From Kitasatospora atroaurantiaca (GTDB lineage Bacteria; Actinomycetota; Actinomycetes; Streptomycetales; Streptomycetaceae): DNA of 64,000 bases. Shown here piece by piece: positions 1 to 8,928 of this stretch. Below the pieces are notes generated by a model. It made no database searches and had not been told where the DNA came from. It saw nothing but the letters and a program-made list of their open reading frames with translations. The stretch spans positions 2,418,001 through 2,482,000 of the forward strand of contig NZ_VIVR01000001.1 of NCBI RefSeq assembly GCF_007828955.1. The letters are read 5' to 3'. A program made the translations under genes and the position numbers. Position 1 is the first letter of the stretch. Every line of letters begins with the position of its first letter.

Positions 1-1
1 C

Positions 2-1219
2 AAGGTCGGCAAGCGCGCCCAGCCGCAGTTCGTCGCCCAGTGGAGGACCACCGGCAAGCTCAACGCGCACATCGAGGAGATGTACACCGGCCACGCGCTG
101 GTCAAGGTCTTCGGGCGCCAGCAGGAGGCCGCGGAGACCTTCCGCAAGGAGAACGAGGCGCTCTACGCCTCCAGCTTCAAGGCCCAGTTCATCTCGGGCA
201 TCATCCAGCCCGCGATGATGCTGATCGGCAACCTCAACTACGTACTGGTCGCCGTGGTCGGCGGTCTGCGGGTGGCCAGTGGTGCGCTGTCGATCGGCGA
301 CGTGCAGGCCTTCATCCAGTACTCGCGGCAGTTCAGCCAGCCGCTGACCCAGGTCGCCAGCATGGCCAACCTGGTGCAGTCCGGGGTGGCCTCGGCGGAG
401 CGGGTCTTCGAGCTGCTGGACGCCCCCGAGCAGACGCCCGAGCCGGCGATGCCCGAGCGCCCGGCGGAGCTGCGCGGCCGGGTCGCCTTCGAGGACGTCT
501 CCTTCCGGTACGACCCGGAGAAGCCGCTGATCGACGCTCTCTCGCTCAAGGTCGAACCGGGCCACACCGTGGCCATCGTCGGCCCGACCGGCGCCGGCAA
601 GACCACGATGGTCAACCTGCTGATGCGGTTCTACGAGGTCAGCGGCGGCCGGATCACCCTGGACGGGGTGGACATCGCCGCCATGTCCCGCGAGGAGCTG
701 CGCTCCGGCATCGGCATGGTGCTGCAGGACACCTGGCTGTTCGGCGGCACCATCGCGGAGAACATCGCGTACGGCGCCGAGGAGGCGACCCGCGAGCAGG
801 TGGTCGAGGCGGCGAGGGCCGCACACGTCGACCGCTTCGTCCGGACCCTGCCGGACGGCTACGACACCGTCATCGACGACGAGGGCACCGGCGTCAGCGC
901 GGGCGAGAAGCAGCTGATCACCATCGCCCGGGCGTTCCTGGCCCAGCCGAGCATCCTCGTCCTGGACGAGGCGACCAGCTCCGTGGACACCCGTACCGAG
1001 GTGCTCATCCAGCGCGCCATGGCGCGGCTGCGCAGCGGCCGTACCAGCTTCGTGATCGCCCACCGCCTCTCCACCATCCGGGACGCCGACGTGATCCTGG
1101 TGATGGAGAACGGCTCGATCGTCGAACAGGGCTCGCACGACGAGCTGATCGCGGCCAAGGGCGCGTACGCCCGCCTGTACGAGGCCCAGTTCGCCCAGGC
1201 GGTCGCCGAGGTCGACTAG
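2..1219 (+). CDS. ABC transporter, fused permease/ATP-binding protein (5' end outside window)
   Basis: This is the C-terminal part of a half-size ABC exporter, an inner-membrane pump that uses ATP to move drugs, lipids or peptides. The reading frame is already open at base 2, so the start and the first membrane helices lie upstream. The end of the transmembrane domain is followed by the nucleotide-binding domain: Walker [10 protein letters not shown] at about 581-607, a Q-loop (VLQDTWLF), Walker [13 protein letters not shown], and an H-loop in IAHRLST. The signature motif reads VSAGEKQ rather than LSGGQ, a variant that I recall in many actinobacterial exporters of heterodimeric type, so a partner half-transporter probably lies just upstream. 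The substrate cannot be told. It converges on the EamA gene 19 nt away. Confidence 0.93.
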   Translation, partial: KVGKRAQPQFVAQWRTTGKLNAHIEEMYTGHALVKVFGRQQEAAETFRKENEALYASSFKAQFISGIIQPAMMLIGNLNYVLVAVVGGLRVASGALSIGDVQAFIQYSRQFSQPLTQVASMANLVQSGVASAERVFELLDAPEQTPEPAMPERPAELRGRVAFEDVSFRYDPEKPLIDALSLKVEPGHTVAIVGPTGAGKTTMVNLLMRFYEVSGGRITLDGVDIAAMSREELRSGIGMVLQDTWLFGGTIAENIAYGAEEATREQVVEAARAAHVDRFVRTLPDGYDTVIDDEGTGVSAGEKQLITIARAFLAQPSILVLDEATSSVDTRTEVLIQRAMARLRSGRTSFVIAHRLSTIRDADVILVMENGSIVEQGSHDELIAAKGAYARLYEAQFAQAVAEVD

Positions 1220-1238
1220 CCAACGGGCGACCGGGCGA

Positions 1239-2204
1239 CTAGGCACGGGACCGGCGGGACTGGTCATCTTCAGTGGGAGACAGGCTCGGCCTGTCTCCCA
1301 CTGTCGTGTCGCGGCCTTCCTTGGCCTGGGCCTGGGCCGGGCTCGGCTGCGGCCGCTGGCCCAGCAGGGTGCTGCCGAGCGCCACCGCCATGCCGAGCAG
1401 CTGAAGGGCCGTCAGCGACTGCCCGAGGGCGGCCCAGCCGATCGTGGCGGCCGACAGCGGGCTGAGCAGACCGAGGAAGGCGACGGAGGTCGCGGGCAGC
1501 CGGCCGATGCCCTGGAACCAGAGCCAGTACGCGAGCGCCGTGTTGGCCACCGCCAGGTAGCCGTACCCCAGCAGGTTCATGCCGGTGAGCGCGGGCGGCG
1601 GGCCCTCGACCAGCAGGGCGACCGGGAGCAGCATCAGCCCGCCGGCCGTCAGCTGCCACCCCGTCAGGACCAGCGGGCCGACGCCCTCCGGGCGGCCCCA
1701 GCGCTTGGCCAGTACGGTGCCGGCCGCCATGCAGGCCGCGCCCGCGAGCCCTGCGAGCACCCCGATCACGTCCAGCCGCGCGGTGGCCCGCAGCACCACC
1801 AGGGCCACCCCGAGCACCCCGGCCAGGCCCGCCAGCAGCGCGCGCCGCCCGACCCGCTCCCCCAGCAGCGGCACGGCGAGCCCGGCCGCCAGCAGCGGCT
1901 GGATCGCGCCCAGCACGGCCGCGACACCACCGGGCAGGCGGTAGGCGGCGATGAAGAGCAGCGCGAAGAACACCCCGATGTTGAGCGCCCCGAGTACGGC
2001 CGCCCGCCACCACCAGTCGCCCCGGGGCAGCCGCCTGGTGGCCGCGAGGAGCACCAGACCGGCGGGCAGGGCACGCAGGGTGCCGGCGAGCAGCGGCCGG
2101 TCGGCGGGGAGCAGCTCGGCGGTCACGGCGTAGGTGGAGCCCCAGGCGAGCGGGGCCAGGGCGGTCAGGGCCAGGGCGCGCTTGGCGCCGAATGTCGAAA
2201 GCAT
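1239..2204 (-). CDS. EamA/DMT-family transporter
   Basis: A 321-residue integral membrane protein of the drug/metabolite transporter superfamily. About ten hydrophobic helices are arranged as two EamA repeats; the start LALTALAPLAWGSTY is typical of the YdcZ/RhaT/EamA group. Members export amino acids, metabolites or drugs, and the substrate here is unknown. The tail of about 35 residues after the last helix is hydrophilic and covers a terminator hairpin. The start at 2204 directly abuts a palindromic operator. The gene is divergent from a MarR repressor, so it is very likely the target of that repressor. Confidence 0.88.
   Translation of the reverse strand: MLSTFGAKRALALTALAPLAWGSTYAVTAELLPADRPLLAGTLRALPAGLVLLAATRRLPRGDWWWRAAVLGALNIGVFFALLFIAAYRLPGGVAAVLGAIQPLLAAGLAVPLLGERVGRRALLAGLAGVLGVALVVLRATARLDVIGVLAGLAGAACMAAGTVLAKRWGRPEGVGPLVLTGWQLTAGGLMLLPVALLVEGPPPALTGMNLLGYGYLAVANTALAYWLWFQGIGRLPATSVAFLGLLSPLSAATIGWAALGQSLTALQLLGMAVALGSTLLGQRPQPSPAQAQAKEGRDTTVGDRPSLSPTEDDQSRRSRA
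1272..1302. terminator. 13-bp perfect hairpin, probable terminator
   Basis: Arms 1272-1284 and 1290-1302 pair perfectly around a 5-nt loop. The hairpin lies 53 nt after the ABC transporter stop, but inside the last codons of the convergent EamA gene. It probably ends transcription of the transporter, and possibly in both directions. There is no U-tract, as is usual in this group. Confidence 0.6.
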
Positions 2205-2206
2205 GT

Positions 2207-2245
2207 AAGTAACTTAGCTCTAAGCTACTTAATGTCAAGCTACTT
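2207..2245. promoter_or_regulatory. MarR-type operator between divergent genes
   Basis: 2207-2230 is a 24-bp palindrome with arms AAGTAACTTAG and CTAAGCTACTT; two of its twelve base pairs are mismatched. A third half-site, AGCTACTT, follows at 2238-2245. It lies immediately upstream of the EamA start and before the MarR gene. The size and AT-rich symmetry suit a winged-helix MarR dimer, so autoregulation plus control of the transporter is likely. This is inference from position and symmetry. Confidence 0.7.
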
Positions 2246-2277
2246 CCGTGCAAGCGATCCTGTGCCAGACTTTCCGT

Positions 2278-2787
2278 ATGGACAACGCCCTGCGACCGGA
2301 CGCCGTGGACGCCATCACCGAGCAGTGGGCCCGGGTCAGGCCCGACCTGCAGACCGAGGCGATGGCGGCCTTCGGCCGGATCTTCCGGCTATCGCGCGCC
2401 ATGGGCGACCGCATGGAGCAGGCCTACGCGCCCCTCGGCATCGGCCGCGGCGAGTTCGACGTGCTCGGCACCCTCCGCCGCGCCGGCGAGCCGTACACCC
2501 TCTCGCCCCGCGAGCTGACCGCCACCCTGATGCTCACCACCGGCGGCATGACCGGCCGGCTGGACAAGCTGGAACGGGCCGGGCTGCTCAGCCGCTCCCC
2601 CGACCCGAACGACCGCCGCGGCCTGCGCATCACCCTCACGCCCGCCGGCCTCGACATCGTCGACCGGGCCGTCGGCGCCGGCCTGGCCGTCCAGCAGGAG
2701 GCGCTCGGCGCACTCGACCCGGACGAGGCCGAGACCCTCAACCGGCTGCTGCGGCGACTGCTCGACGCGACCACTGCAAGCGGCTGA
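2278..2787 (+). CDS. MarR-family transcriptional regulator
   Basis: A small dimeric winged-helix repressor of about 169 residues. The middle of the protein has the MarR fold: the recognition-helix region LSPRELTATLMLTTGGMTGRLDKLERAGL, then the wing with DPNDRRGLRITLTPAG, the family's DxRDxR-like signature. I chose ATG 2278 because the homologous region begins shortly after it; a GTG at 2248 would add ten residues. The gene is divergent from the EamA transporter with a palindromic operator between them, so it probably represses the transporter and itself until a small ligand binds. Confidence 0.9.
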   Translation: MDNALRPDAVDAITEQWARVRPDLQTEAMAAFGRIFRLSRAMGDRMEQAYAPLGIGRGEFDVLGTLRRAGEPYTLSPRELTATLMLTTGGMTGRLDKLERAGLLSRSPDPNDRRGLRITLTPAGLDIVDRAVGAGLAVQQEALGALDPDEAETLNRLLRRLLDATTASG

Positions 2788-2828
2788 ACATCTTCCGCAG
2801 CGGCCCCACCACTGCCACACTCACACCC

Positions 2829-3422
2829 GTGCTGACAACGGACGATGTGTACGAGACCCGTTATGGCTGGACCAGAAGGACCTCTCGAAAGGCCGTCACC
2901 AACGCCATGACCGCGGCCGTCGCCGTGCTCGCGCTCGCCGTGGGCGCGGCAAAGGGGGGAACCCTCGGCGCGGTGATCGTGGTGCTGGGAGTTCTGGCGC
3001 TCCTGCTCGGAGCGGGCTCCGCCGCTCTCTCGTTCGCGACCGTCCGGAGACGGCAGGTCGCCCTGCGCGTCGACACCGACGGCATCCTGCTGGGCGGCTA
3101 CCCCCTGGGGTACGCGAGGACCACGGCACTCGTGCCGTGGAGCGACATCGTCGGGGTCGAGCTCTGGGTCCAACGTGCAGGCTCCATGGCCTTCGTCGGC
3201 CTCCACCGCACCGAGGGCGCGCCACCGCTCCCCGCCGCCTCCTCCAACCCCGCCCTGGCCCGGGCCAACGAGCGGGCCTCCGGCATGTGCCTCGACCTGC
3301 TGAGCGCCAGCCGCCCCGTCCACCTCTGGCAGCTCGACACCCAACGGCTCCTCACCACCATCGCCAGACACGCACCGCACGTGGTCATCACGGTCGACCC
3401 GGCCTTCCCCGGCCAAGGCTGA
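2829..3422 (+). CDS. Conserved membrane protein of unknown function, PH-like C-terminal part
   Basis: A protein of about 197 residues starting at GTG 2829 (GTG 2847 is possible). A short basic N-terminus is followed by two adjacent hydrophobic helices (about residues 25-75). A soluble region with alternating strands comes next (VALRVDTDGILLGGYPLGY...ALVPWSDIVGVELW), which resembles the bacterial PH-like domain found in many small membrane proteins. The tail contains VHLWQLDTQRLLTTIARHAPHV. The function is not known. A CACACT box 7 nt before the GTG could be a -10 for a leaderless mRNA. It converges on lepA. Confidence 0.7.
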   Translation: MLTTDDVYETRYGWTRRTSRKAVTNAMTAAVAVLALAVGAAKGGTLGAVIVVLGVLALLLGAGSAALSFATVRRRQVALRVDTDGILLGGYPLGYARTTALVPWSDIVGVELWVQRAGSMAFVGLHRTEGAPPLPAASSNPALARANERASGMCLDLLSASRPVHLWQLDTQRLLTTIARHAPHVVITVDPAFPGQG

Positions 3423-3442
3423 CGGCACCCGAAGTGCGAAAA

Positions 3443-3472
3443 GGCCCGCCACCCGTTCCCGGGTGGCGGGCC
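3443..3472 (-). terminator. lepA: lepA terminator
   Basis: A perfect 13-bp stem (3443-3455 with 3460-3472) with a 4-nt loop, followed on the minus strand by CCTTTTCGC. It lies 16 nt after the lepA stop, and could also stop transcription of the convergent upstream gene. Confidence 0.85.
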
Positions 3473-3487
3473 CTCAGGCGCTACCGC

Positions 3488-5356
3488 CTACTTCTTCTCC
3501 TTGGGAGCGTCCGCGTCGGTGGACAGCGCGGCGATGAAGGCCTCCTGCGGGACCTCCACGCGGCCGACCATCTTCATCCGCTTCTTGCCCTCCTTCTGCT
3601 TCTCGAGCAGCTTCCGCTTACGCGAGATGTCACCGCCGTAGCACTTCGCGAGAACGTCCTTGCGGATCGCGCGGACGGTCTCACGGGCGATCACGCGCGA
3701 GCCGATGGCCGCCTGGATCGGCACCTCGAACTGCTGGCGCGGGATCAGCTTCTGGAGCTTGCCGGCCATCATGACGCCGTAGTTGTAGGCCTTGTCCTTG
3801 TGCACGATCGCGGAGAACGCGTCCACCGCGTCGCCGTGCAGCAGGATGTCGACCTTGACCAACTGGGCCGTCTGCTCGCCGATGGGCTCGTAGTCGAAGG
3901 AGCCGTAGCCGCGGGTCTTGGACTTCAGCTGGTCGAAGAAGTCGAAGACGATCTCGGCGAGCGGCAGGGTGTAGCGGAGCTCGACCCGGTCCTCGGAGAG
4001 GTAGTCCATGCCCTGGAGGTTGCCGCGGCGGGCCTGGCAGAGCTCCATGATCGCGCCGACGAACTCGTTCGGGGCGAGGATGGTGCCGCGCACCACCGGC
4101 TCGTGCACCTCGGCGATCTTGCCGGTCGGGAACTCGCTCGGGTTGGTGACGACGTGCTCGCTGCCGTCCTCCATGACCACCCGGTAGATCACGTTGGGGG
4201 CGGTGGAGATCAGGTCGAGGTTGAACTCGCGCTCCAGGCGCTCCCGGATGATCTCCAGGTGCAGCAGGCCGAGGAAGCCACAGCGGTAGCCGAAGCCGAG
4301 CGCGACCGAGGTCTCCGGCTCGTAGACCAGCGCGGCGTCGTTGAGGCGCAGCTTGTCGAGGGCGTCGCGCAGCAGCGGGTAGTCGCTGCCGTCCAGCGGG
4401 TAGAGGCCGGAGAACACCATCGGACGGGGGTCCTTGTAGCCGCCCAGCGCCTCGGTCGCACCCTTGTGCATCGAGGTGATGGTGTCACCGACCTTGGACT
4501 GCCGGACGTCCTTCACACCGGTGATGATGTAGCCCACCTCGCCGACGCCGAGGCCGTCCGCGACCTTGGGCTCGGGCGAGATGACGCCGATCTCCAGCAG
4601 CTCGTGGGTCGCGCCGGTGGACATCATCGAGATCCGCTCGCGCTTGGTGAGCTGACCGTCGACCACTCGGACGTAGGTGACCACGCCGCGGTAGGAGTCG
4701 TAGACCGAGTCGAAGATCATCGCGCGGGCCGGGGCGTCCTTGACGCCGACCGGGGCCGGGATCTTCTCGACCACGTGGTCGAGCAGGTCCTCGACGCCGA
4801 GGCCGGTCTTCGCGCTGACCTTGAGGACGTCCGACGGGTCGCAGCCGATGATGTGCGCGAGCTCGGCCGCGTACTTCTCCGGCTGGGCGGCCGGCAGGTC
4901 GATCTTGTTGAGGACCGGGATGATCGTGAGGTCGTTCTCCAGCGCCAGGTACAGGTTGGCGAGGGTCTGCGCCTCGATGCCCTGGGCGGCGTCGACCACG
5001 AGGATCGTGCCCTCGCAGGCGGCGAGCGAGCGGGACACCTCGTACGTGAAGTCGACGTGGCCCGGAGTGTCGATCATGTTCAGGATGTGCGTCGTGCCGG
5101 TGTTGTCACCGGTGTTCGGCGCCCACGGGAGACGGACCGCCTGCGACTTGATGGTGATGCCGCGCTCGCGCTCGATGTCCATCCGGTCGAGGTACTGGGC
5201 GCGCATCTGCCGGGGGTCGACCACGCCGGTGATCTGCAGCATCCGGTCTGCGAGCGTCGACTTACCGTGGTCGATGTGGGCGATGATGCAGAAGTTGCGG
5301 ATCAGCGCCGGGTCGGTACGGCTGGGCTCTGGCACATTGCTGGGGGTCGCGGGCAC
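3488..5356 (-). CDS. lepA: Elongation factor 4 (LepA), back-translocating GTPase
   Basis: A translational GTPase that acts on stalled or mistranslocated ribosomes. G1 is [15 protein letters not shown]3 is DTPGHVDF and G4 is NKIDLP. EF-G-like domains follow, and the LepA-specific C-terminal domain contains the conserved stretch [20 protein letters not shown]. Start: GTG at 5356 gives [16 protein letters not shown], which matches the usual actinobacterial N-terminus as I recall it. An ATG at 5404 and one at 5470 are also in frame. The resulting 622 residues is normal for actinobacteria. The gene stands alone on this strand, divergent from an ABM-domain gene. Confidence 0.96.
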   Translation of the reverse strand: MPATPSNVPEPSRTDPALIRNFCIIAHIDHGKSTLADRMLQITGVVDPRQMRAQYLDRMDIERERGITIKSQAVRLPWAPNTGDNTGTTHILNMIDTPGHVDFTYEVSRSLAACEGTILVVDAAQGIEAQTLANLYLALENDLTIIPVLNKIDLPAAQPEKYAAELAHIIGCDPSDVLKVSAKTGLGVEDLLDHVVEKIPAPVGVKDAPARAMIFDSVYDSYRGVVTYVRVVDGQLTKRERISMMSTGATHELLEIGVISPEPKVADGLGVGEVGYIITGVKDVRQSKVGDTITSMHKGATEALGGYKDPRPMVFSGLYPLDGSDYPLLRDALDKLRLNDAALVYEPETSVALGFGYRCGFLGLLHLEIIRERLEREFNLDLISTAPNVIYRVVMEDGSEHVVTNPSEFPTGKIAEVHEPVVRGTILAPNEFVGAIMELCQARRGNLQGMDYLSEDRVELRYTLPLAEIVFDFFDQLKSKTRGYGSFDYEPIGEQTAQLVKVDILLHGDAVDAFSAIVHKDKAYNYGVMMAGKLQKLIPRQQFEVPIQAAIGSRVIARETVRAIRKDVLAKCYGGDISRKRKLLEKQKEGKKRMKMVGRVEVPQEAFIAALSTDADAPKEKK

Positions 5357-5592
5357 CTTGGTCCGATTCTCCGTTGGTCCGGGGGCCGGGAGTGCCCTGG
5401 TCATCACTGACCGGCTTCCCGGGGACCGGACGGTCTCGTCCGATCGAAATGGTTCCGTCCATCTTCCCACGAGCCGGGACCACTGCGCCGGGCAGCTCTT
5501 CCGGCCTGCTTTTCCCCTGCCCTGCCTGTGCCCTTCCGGCCCGCTCTCCCGCTCTTCCCGCCCGGCCGGTGGATGCGGCAGGATCGACTCTC

Positions 5593-5898
5593 ATGATCTT
5601 GGAGAGTGCACTGCTCGACGTCCTGCCCGGCCGGGAGGACGCCTTTCTCGGCGCGTTCGCCCAGGCCAAGCCACTGATCGCGGTCCAGAAGGGCTTCCGC
5701 TCACTGGCGCTGCGGCGCTGCCTGGACGAGGGGCGGGGCGCGCGGTTCCTGCTCCAGGTGGAGTGGGAGACCCTGGAGGACCACACCGAGGGCTTCCGCG
5801 GATCGCCCGAGTACCAGGAGTGGCGGGCCCTGCTGCACCACTTCTACGCGCCGTTCCCCGAGGTGGAGCACTACGGCGAGCCGCTTCTCACGGCGTAG
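5593..5898 (+). CDS. Antibiotic biosynthesis monooxygenase (ABM) domain protein
   Basis: A 101-residue single-domain protein of ferredoxin-like ABM fold: MILESALLDVLPGREDAFLGAF, then GFRSLALRRCLDEGRGARFLLQVEWETLEDH and a C-terminal helix with HHFYAPFPEVEHY. Despite the name, many members are not monooxygenases but small dimeric proteins of quinone, haem or stress metabolism. ATG 5593 is preceded by AGGATC at -13. It is divergent from lepA and lies upstream of rpsT. No partner is evident. Confidence 0.8.
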   Translation: MILESALLDVLPGREDAFLGAFAQAKPLIAVQKGFRSLALRRCLDEGRGARFLLQVEWETLEDHTEGFRGSPEYQEWRALLHHFYAPFPEVEHYGEPLLTA

Positions 5899-5939
5899 CC
5901 GGTTTGGGGCAGGCCCCGGGCCCCTGGTAGCGTGGGGCG

Positions 5940-6006
5940 CTGCACCCGGCCTCGGCATGCCCTCTCAGCCTGACCGAGCCGCCGGTGCAGCCCGTTCATC
6001 GTTTTT
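5940..6006 (+). promoter_or_regulatory. Long hairpin plus T-run in the rpsT leader
   Basis: Arms 5940-5955 and 5974-5990 form an imperfect stem of about 15 bp; a TTTTT run follows at 6002-6006, 25 nt before the rpsT start. It may be the terminator of the ABM gene, or a regulatory element in the S20 leader. S20 is known to be autoregulated in E. coli, but no homologous element is established for this group. Confidence 0.45.
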
Positions 6007-6030
6007 CACAGACAAGACTGAGGCTCCTTC

Positions 6031-6288
6031 GTGGCGAACATCAAGTCCCAGATCAAGCGCAACAAGACCAACGAGAAGGCGCGCCTGCGCAACAAGGCCG
6101 TCAAGTCCTCGCTGAAGACCGCCCTGCGCAAGGCCCGTGAGGCCGCTGCCGCCGGTGACACCGAGAAGGCCACCGTGCTGGCCCGCGAGGCCTCCAAGGC
6201 CCTCGACAAGGCCGCCAGCAAGGGCATCATCCACAAGAACCAGGCCGCCAACAAGAAGTCCGCGATCACCAAGCGCGTCGCTGCCTGA
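6031..6288 (+). CDS. rpsT: 30S ribosomal protein S20
   Basis: 85 residues, strongly basic, all-helical. It opens with [20 protein letters not shown] and has the downstream stretch SALK-like [23 protein letters not shown] typical of S20, which binds the 5' domain of 16S rRNA early in assembly. The start is GTG. Only a weak GAGG lies upstream. As in other actinobacteria, the gene is monocistronic and lies near lepA and holA. Confidence 0.97.
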   Translation: MANIKSQIKRNKTNEKARLRNKAVKSSLKTALRKAREAAAAGDTEKATVLAREASKALDKAASKGIIHKNQAANKKSAITKRVAA

Positions 6289-6676
6289 TTGTCGGATTCC
6301 GGCTGACCTTTTGGTTGACCGATTTCCCCGCCGGGCCCGTCCCGGCACGGTCTGCGCGACCGGCGGCCCTCTACCCGCCCCCCGTGGACCCTTCCCCTCA
6401 GGTCGGAACTCCGGCCCTCTACCCGGAGCCCTGAGGCGCAAAGACTCGTACCGCACGCGGCCTGCGTTCGCCACGCGGGTGCGGTACACACGGCAGAACC
6501 GAACAGGCGTCGCAGCTGGCCCTTCCCCGGGCGGCTGCGGCGCCTGTCGGCGTTCCGGGCCCGGGTCGCCCCGGTCGGCGGACGGTGACACCCCCTCACT
6601 CTCTGCGACATCCTGTTCACCGATATGGTTCGGTGCTACGACCAGCGCGCAGGACACCCAGTTGGGGGCTCAACAG
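6289..6676. other. 388-bp gene-free stretch after rpsT
   Basis: No convincing gene is present. It holds an imperfect hairpin at about 6449-6487 (GTACCGCACGCG with a near-complementary arm), and the 13-mer GGCCCTCTACCCG twice, about 48 nt apart. The last 70 bp should hold the promoter and leader of the following gene; the codon pattern is unlike neighbouring genes. Confidence 0.5.
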
Positions 6677-7435
6677 ATGTCGACACCAACAGACGCCGGC
6701 CCCGGGTACGGCAGCTTCCCCGGCCGGCCGTCGGGCTACGGGCCGCCTCCTCCCCCGGTGTCCTCCGGACCGGCGCCCGTCCAGGCACGCCCGGCCGCCT
6801 CGTCCTCGCGCCGGAGTCTGCTGTGGGGCGTGGCGGGCGCGCTGGTGGCCTCGGTGGTGTGGGCGACGGCCGTCATCACCGTGCCGGGCATCGTCACCAC
6901 CGGCGGCAAGGCCCCCGGTCTCGGCGGCTACCGCGTGGTCGACGACCTGTGCACCACCGCCCGGTTCACCCGTTTCACCCAGCTCTACCCCGCGCAGTCC
7001 GGCACCCCGTACCACTACTCGACCCGGCACGCGGCGATGGACGACATGTACTGCAGCAAGTACCTCAAGAAGAGCAGCAGTGACACCGAGTACTCCTCGC
7101 TCTACCTGGAGGCTCAGCTGCACAAGGCGGTCGACCCGCGGCAGGAGTTCGAGGCGCAGAAGTCGAGCCTTCAGCAGCGCAAGTACCAGATCAGCGAGGT
7201 GCCGAGCCTCGGCGAGCAGGCGTACATCGGCTACCTCGACGACCCCAGCAGCTCGGACCGGACCTGGCACTACCTCACCCAGGTGCTGTACGTGCGCGAC
7301 GGCGGGCTGACTTACTACCTGAGCTGGTCCGGCTCGTACCAGGAGGGCAAGGGCACGCCGCCGGACCGGGACACCATCCGGCAGGCGCTGCTGATGGACA
7401 GTCGGGACGTACTCAAGGCGATCGGCGGGGCCTGA
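6677..7435 (+). CDS. Membrane-anchored extracytoplasmic protein, proline-rich N-terminus
   Basis: 252 residues of unknown function. The N-terminal 45 residues are Gly/Pro/Ser-rich (GYGPPPPPVSSGPAP) and cytoplasmic. A single transmembrane helix follows (about 48-70, SLLWGVAGALVASVVWATAVITV). The outer domain has two cysteines, LCTT and MYCSKY, that could form a disulfide. The layout is the same as that of the proteins at 58719 and 59702: Pro-rich cytoplasmic tail, one helix, about 170-residue exterior domain. ATG 6677 is preceded by GGGGG at -16. Confidence 0.75.
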   Translation: MSTPTDAGPGYGSFPGRPSGYGPPPPPVSSGPAPVQARPAASSSRRSLLWGVAGALVASVVWATAVITVPGIVTTGGKAPGLGGYRVVDDLCTTARFTRFTQLYPAQSGTPYHYSTRHAAMDDMYCSKYLKKSSSDTEYSSLYLEAQLHKAVDPRQEFEAQKSSLQQRKYQISEVPSLGEQAYIGYLDDPSSSDRTWHYLTQVLYVRDGGLTYYLSWSGSYQEGKGTPPDRDTIRQALLMDSRDVLKAIGGA

Positions 7436-7453
7436 GCTCCGGCCCCGGAGCTC
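7434..7453. terminator. Bidirectional terminator between convergent genes
   Basis: A perfect 20-bp palindrome (9-bp arms, 2-nt centre) that overlaps the stop codon of the upstream plus-strand gene and lies 7 nt past the holA stop. Confidence 0.6.
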
Positions 7454-7459
7454 CGAGCG

Positions 7460-8455
7460 TCAGTAGGGGCGGGCTCCCGAGCGGGCCGCCCGGGCGACGG
7501 CGACCACGGCCCGCTCCAGCGCGTAGGCGGGGTCGTCGGACCCACCCTTGACGGCGGCGTCCGCCTGGGCGATCGCGGTGAGGGCGGTGGCCACGGCATC
7601 GCCCGTCCAGCCGCGCATCTGCTGGCGGACCCGCTCGACCTTCCACGGGGGCATCCCCAGCTCGCGGGCGAGGTCGGCCGGGCGCATGTTCCGGCCGGCG
7701 GTGGCGAGACGGCCGATGCTGCGGACACCGGAGGCCAGGGCGTAGGTGATACCGGTGGGCGGCTGGCCGACCGCCAGCGCCCAGCGCAGCCGCTCCAGCG
7801 CCTCGGCCGCCCGGCCGGTGACCGCGAGATCGGCGACCTCGAAGCCGGTGGCCTCGGCCCGGCCGCTGTAGTAGCGGGCGACGACCGACTCGTCGATGGT
7901 GCCCTCGACGTCCGCGGTGAGCTGGCTGCAGGCGGCTGCCAGCTCGCGCAGGTCACTGCCGAGCGCGTCGAGCAGTGCCTGGCAGGCCTCCGGACTGGCC
8001 GAACGGCCGAGCGTGCGGAACTCGCCCCGGATGAAGGCCAGCTTGTCCCCGGCCTTGGTCAGCTTGGCGCAGGCCACCTCGCGGCCGCCCGCCTTGCGGC
8101 CGACGTCCAGCAGGCCCTTGCCCTTGGCGCCGCCGGCGTGCACAAGCACCATGATCACCTCTTCGGCGGGTGCCTCGATGTACGCCTTGACCTCCTTGAC
8201 CGACTCGGCGGAGAGATCCTGGGCGGCCCGGACGACGATGACCTTGCGCTCCGCGAAGAGCGACGGCGTGGTCAGCTCGGCGAGGCTACCGGGCTGGAGG
8301 GCACCGGGGGCGACATCGCGTACGTCGGTGTCCGGGTCGGCCGCCCTGGCGGCAGCCACCACCTGGGCAACCGCGCGGTCGAGCAGCAGCTCCTCCTGGC
8401 CGACCGCGAGGGTCAGCGGGGCGAGCAGGTCGTCGGGTGCACTCTTCCTGGCCAT
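7460..8455 (-). CDS. holA: DNA polymerase III subunit delta
   Basis: 331 residues. It is the clamp-loader subunit that opens the beta sliding clamp. Evidence: N-terminal LAPLTLAVGQEELLLDRAV, the region PSLFAERKVIVVR, and the C-terminal collar domain with ALERLRWALAVGQPPTGITYALASGVRSIGRL. The Walker motif is degenerate, as expected for delta, which does not hydrolyse ATP. ATG 8455 gives MARKSAPDDLLAPLTLAVG, the usual N-terminus; an upstream start at 8473 is less likely. It lies downstream of the comEA-comEC block, a common arrangement in actinobacteria and firmicutes. Confidence 0.94.
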   Translation of the reverse strand: MARKSAPDDLLAPLTLAVGQEELLLDRAVAQVVAAARAADPDTDVRDVAPGALQPGSLAELTTPSLFAERKVIVVRAAQDLSAESVKEVKAYIEAPAEEVIMVLVHAGGAKGKGLLDVGRKAGGREVACAKLTKAGDKLAFIRGEFRTLGRSASPEACQALLDALGSDLRELAAACSQLTADVEGTIDESVVARYYSGRAEATGFEVADLAVTGRAAEALERLRWALAVGQPPTGITYALASGVRSIGRLATAGRNMRPADLARELGMPPWKVERVRQQMRGWTGDAVATALTAIAQADAAVKGGSDDPAYALERAVVAVARAARSGARPY

Positions 8456-8550
8456 CGCGTACCAGGATCGCACGGGGCACCGACAGCACCGTGCGCGCAG
8501 GCGCCCGACCCGGGCACCTCGGTCGGCTGCGGCATCTGCACAATGGTCCC

Positions 8551-8814
8551 GTGACCCTGAACAACAGCCGCCAACTGCTCGTCCTCCCCGACCGCGACGC
8601 CGCCGAGGAGGCGGCGGAGGAACTGTCCGCCCGCCGGCCCGACCTGGGCGATCTCGAACTCGTCCGGGACTCGCTGGCCGGCGAGGACGACGCGGAGGAC
8701 GCCCAGTGGCTGGTCGTCATCGAGGCGCCGGAGGAGACCGGATGGACGGCGGAGCAGCTGGCCGCGCTGGACGCTGCCGCCGCCGAGCACGACGGCTGGC
8801 GCGAGGAGGCCTGA
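8551..8814 (+). CDS. Small acidic protein of unknown function
   Basis: 87 residues, very acidic (AEEAAEELSARRPD...SLAGEDDAEDAQW), with an alternating strand/helix pattern (RQLLVLPDRD, QWLVVIEAPEE). A RraB-like ferredoxin fold is possible but not demonstrated. GTG 8551 is preceded by CACAAT 6 nt upstream, which could be the -10 of a leaderless mRNA. Divergent from holA. Confidence 0.65.
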   Translation: MTLNNSRQLLVLPDRDAAEEAAEELSARRPDLGDLELVRDSLAGEDDAEDAQWLVVIEAPEETGWTAEQLAALDAAAAEHDGWREEA

Positions 8815-8928
8815 GCCGTTTCGCGGGGTGCTGACGCGTCGACAGTTCCCTGACGCCTCATGGCAGGCGCTGTGCCTGGGATCGGGAATCCCTGGTTGAC
8901 CGGCGATGCTGCAGGGATCATGGCAGCC

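Noticed and set aside
3137..5410. 757-codon plus-strand frame across lepA
   Set aside because: It is the antisense shadow of lepA; the real gene has all translational GTPase motifs.
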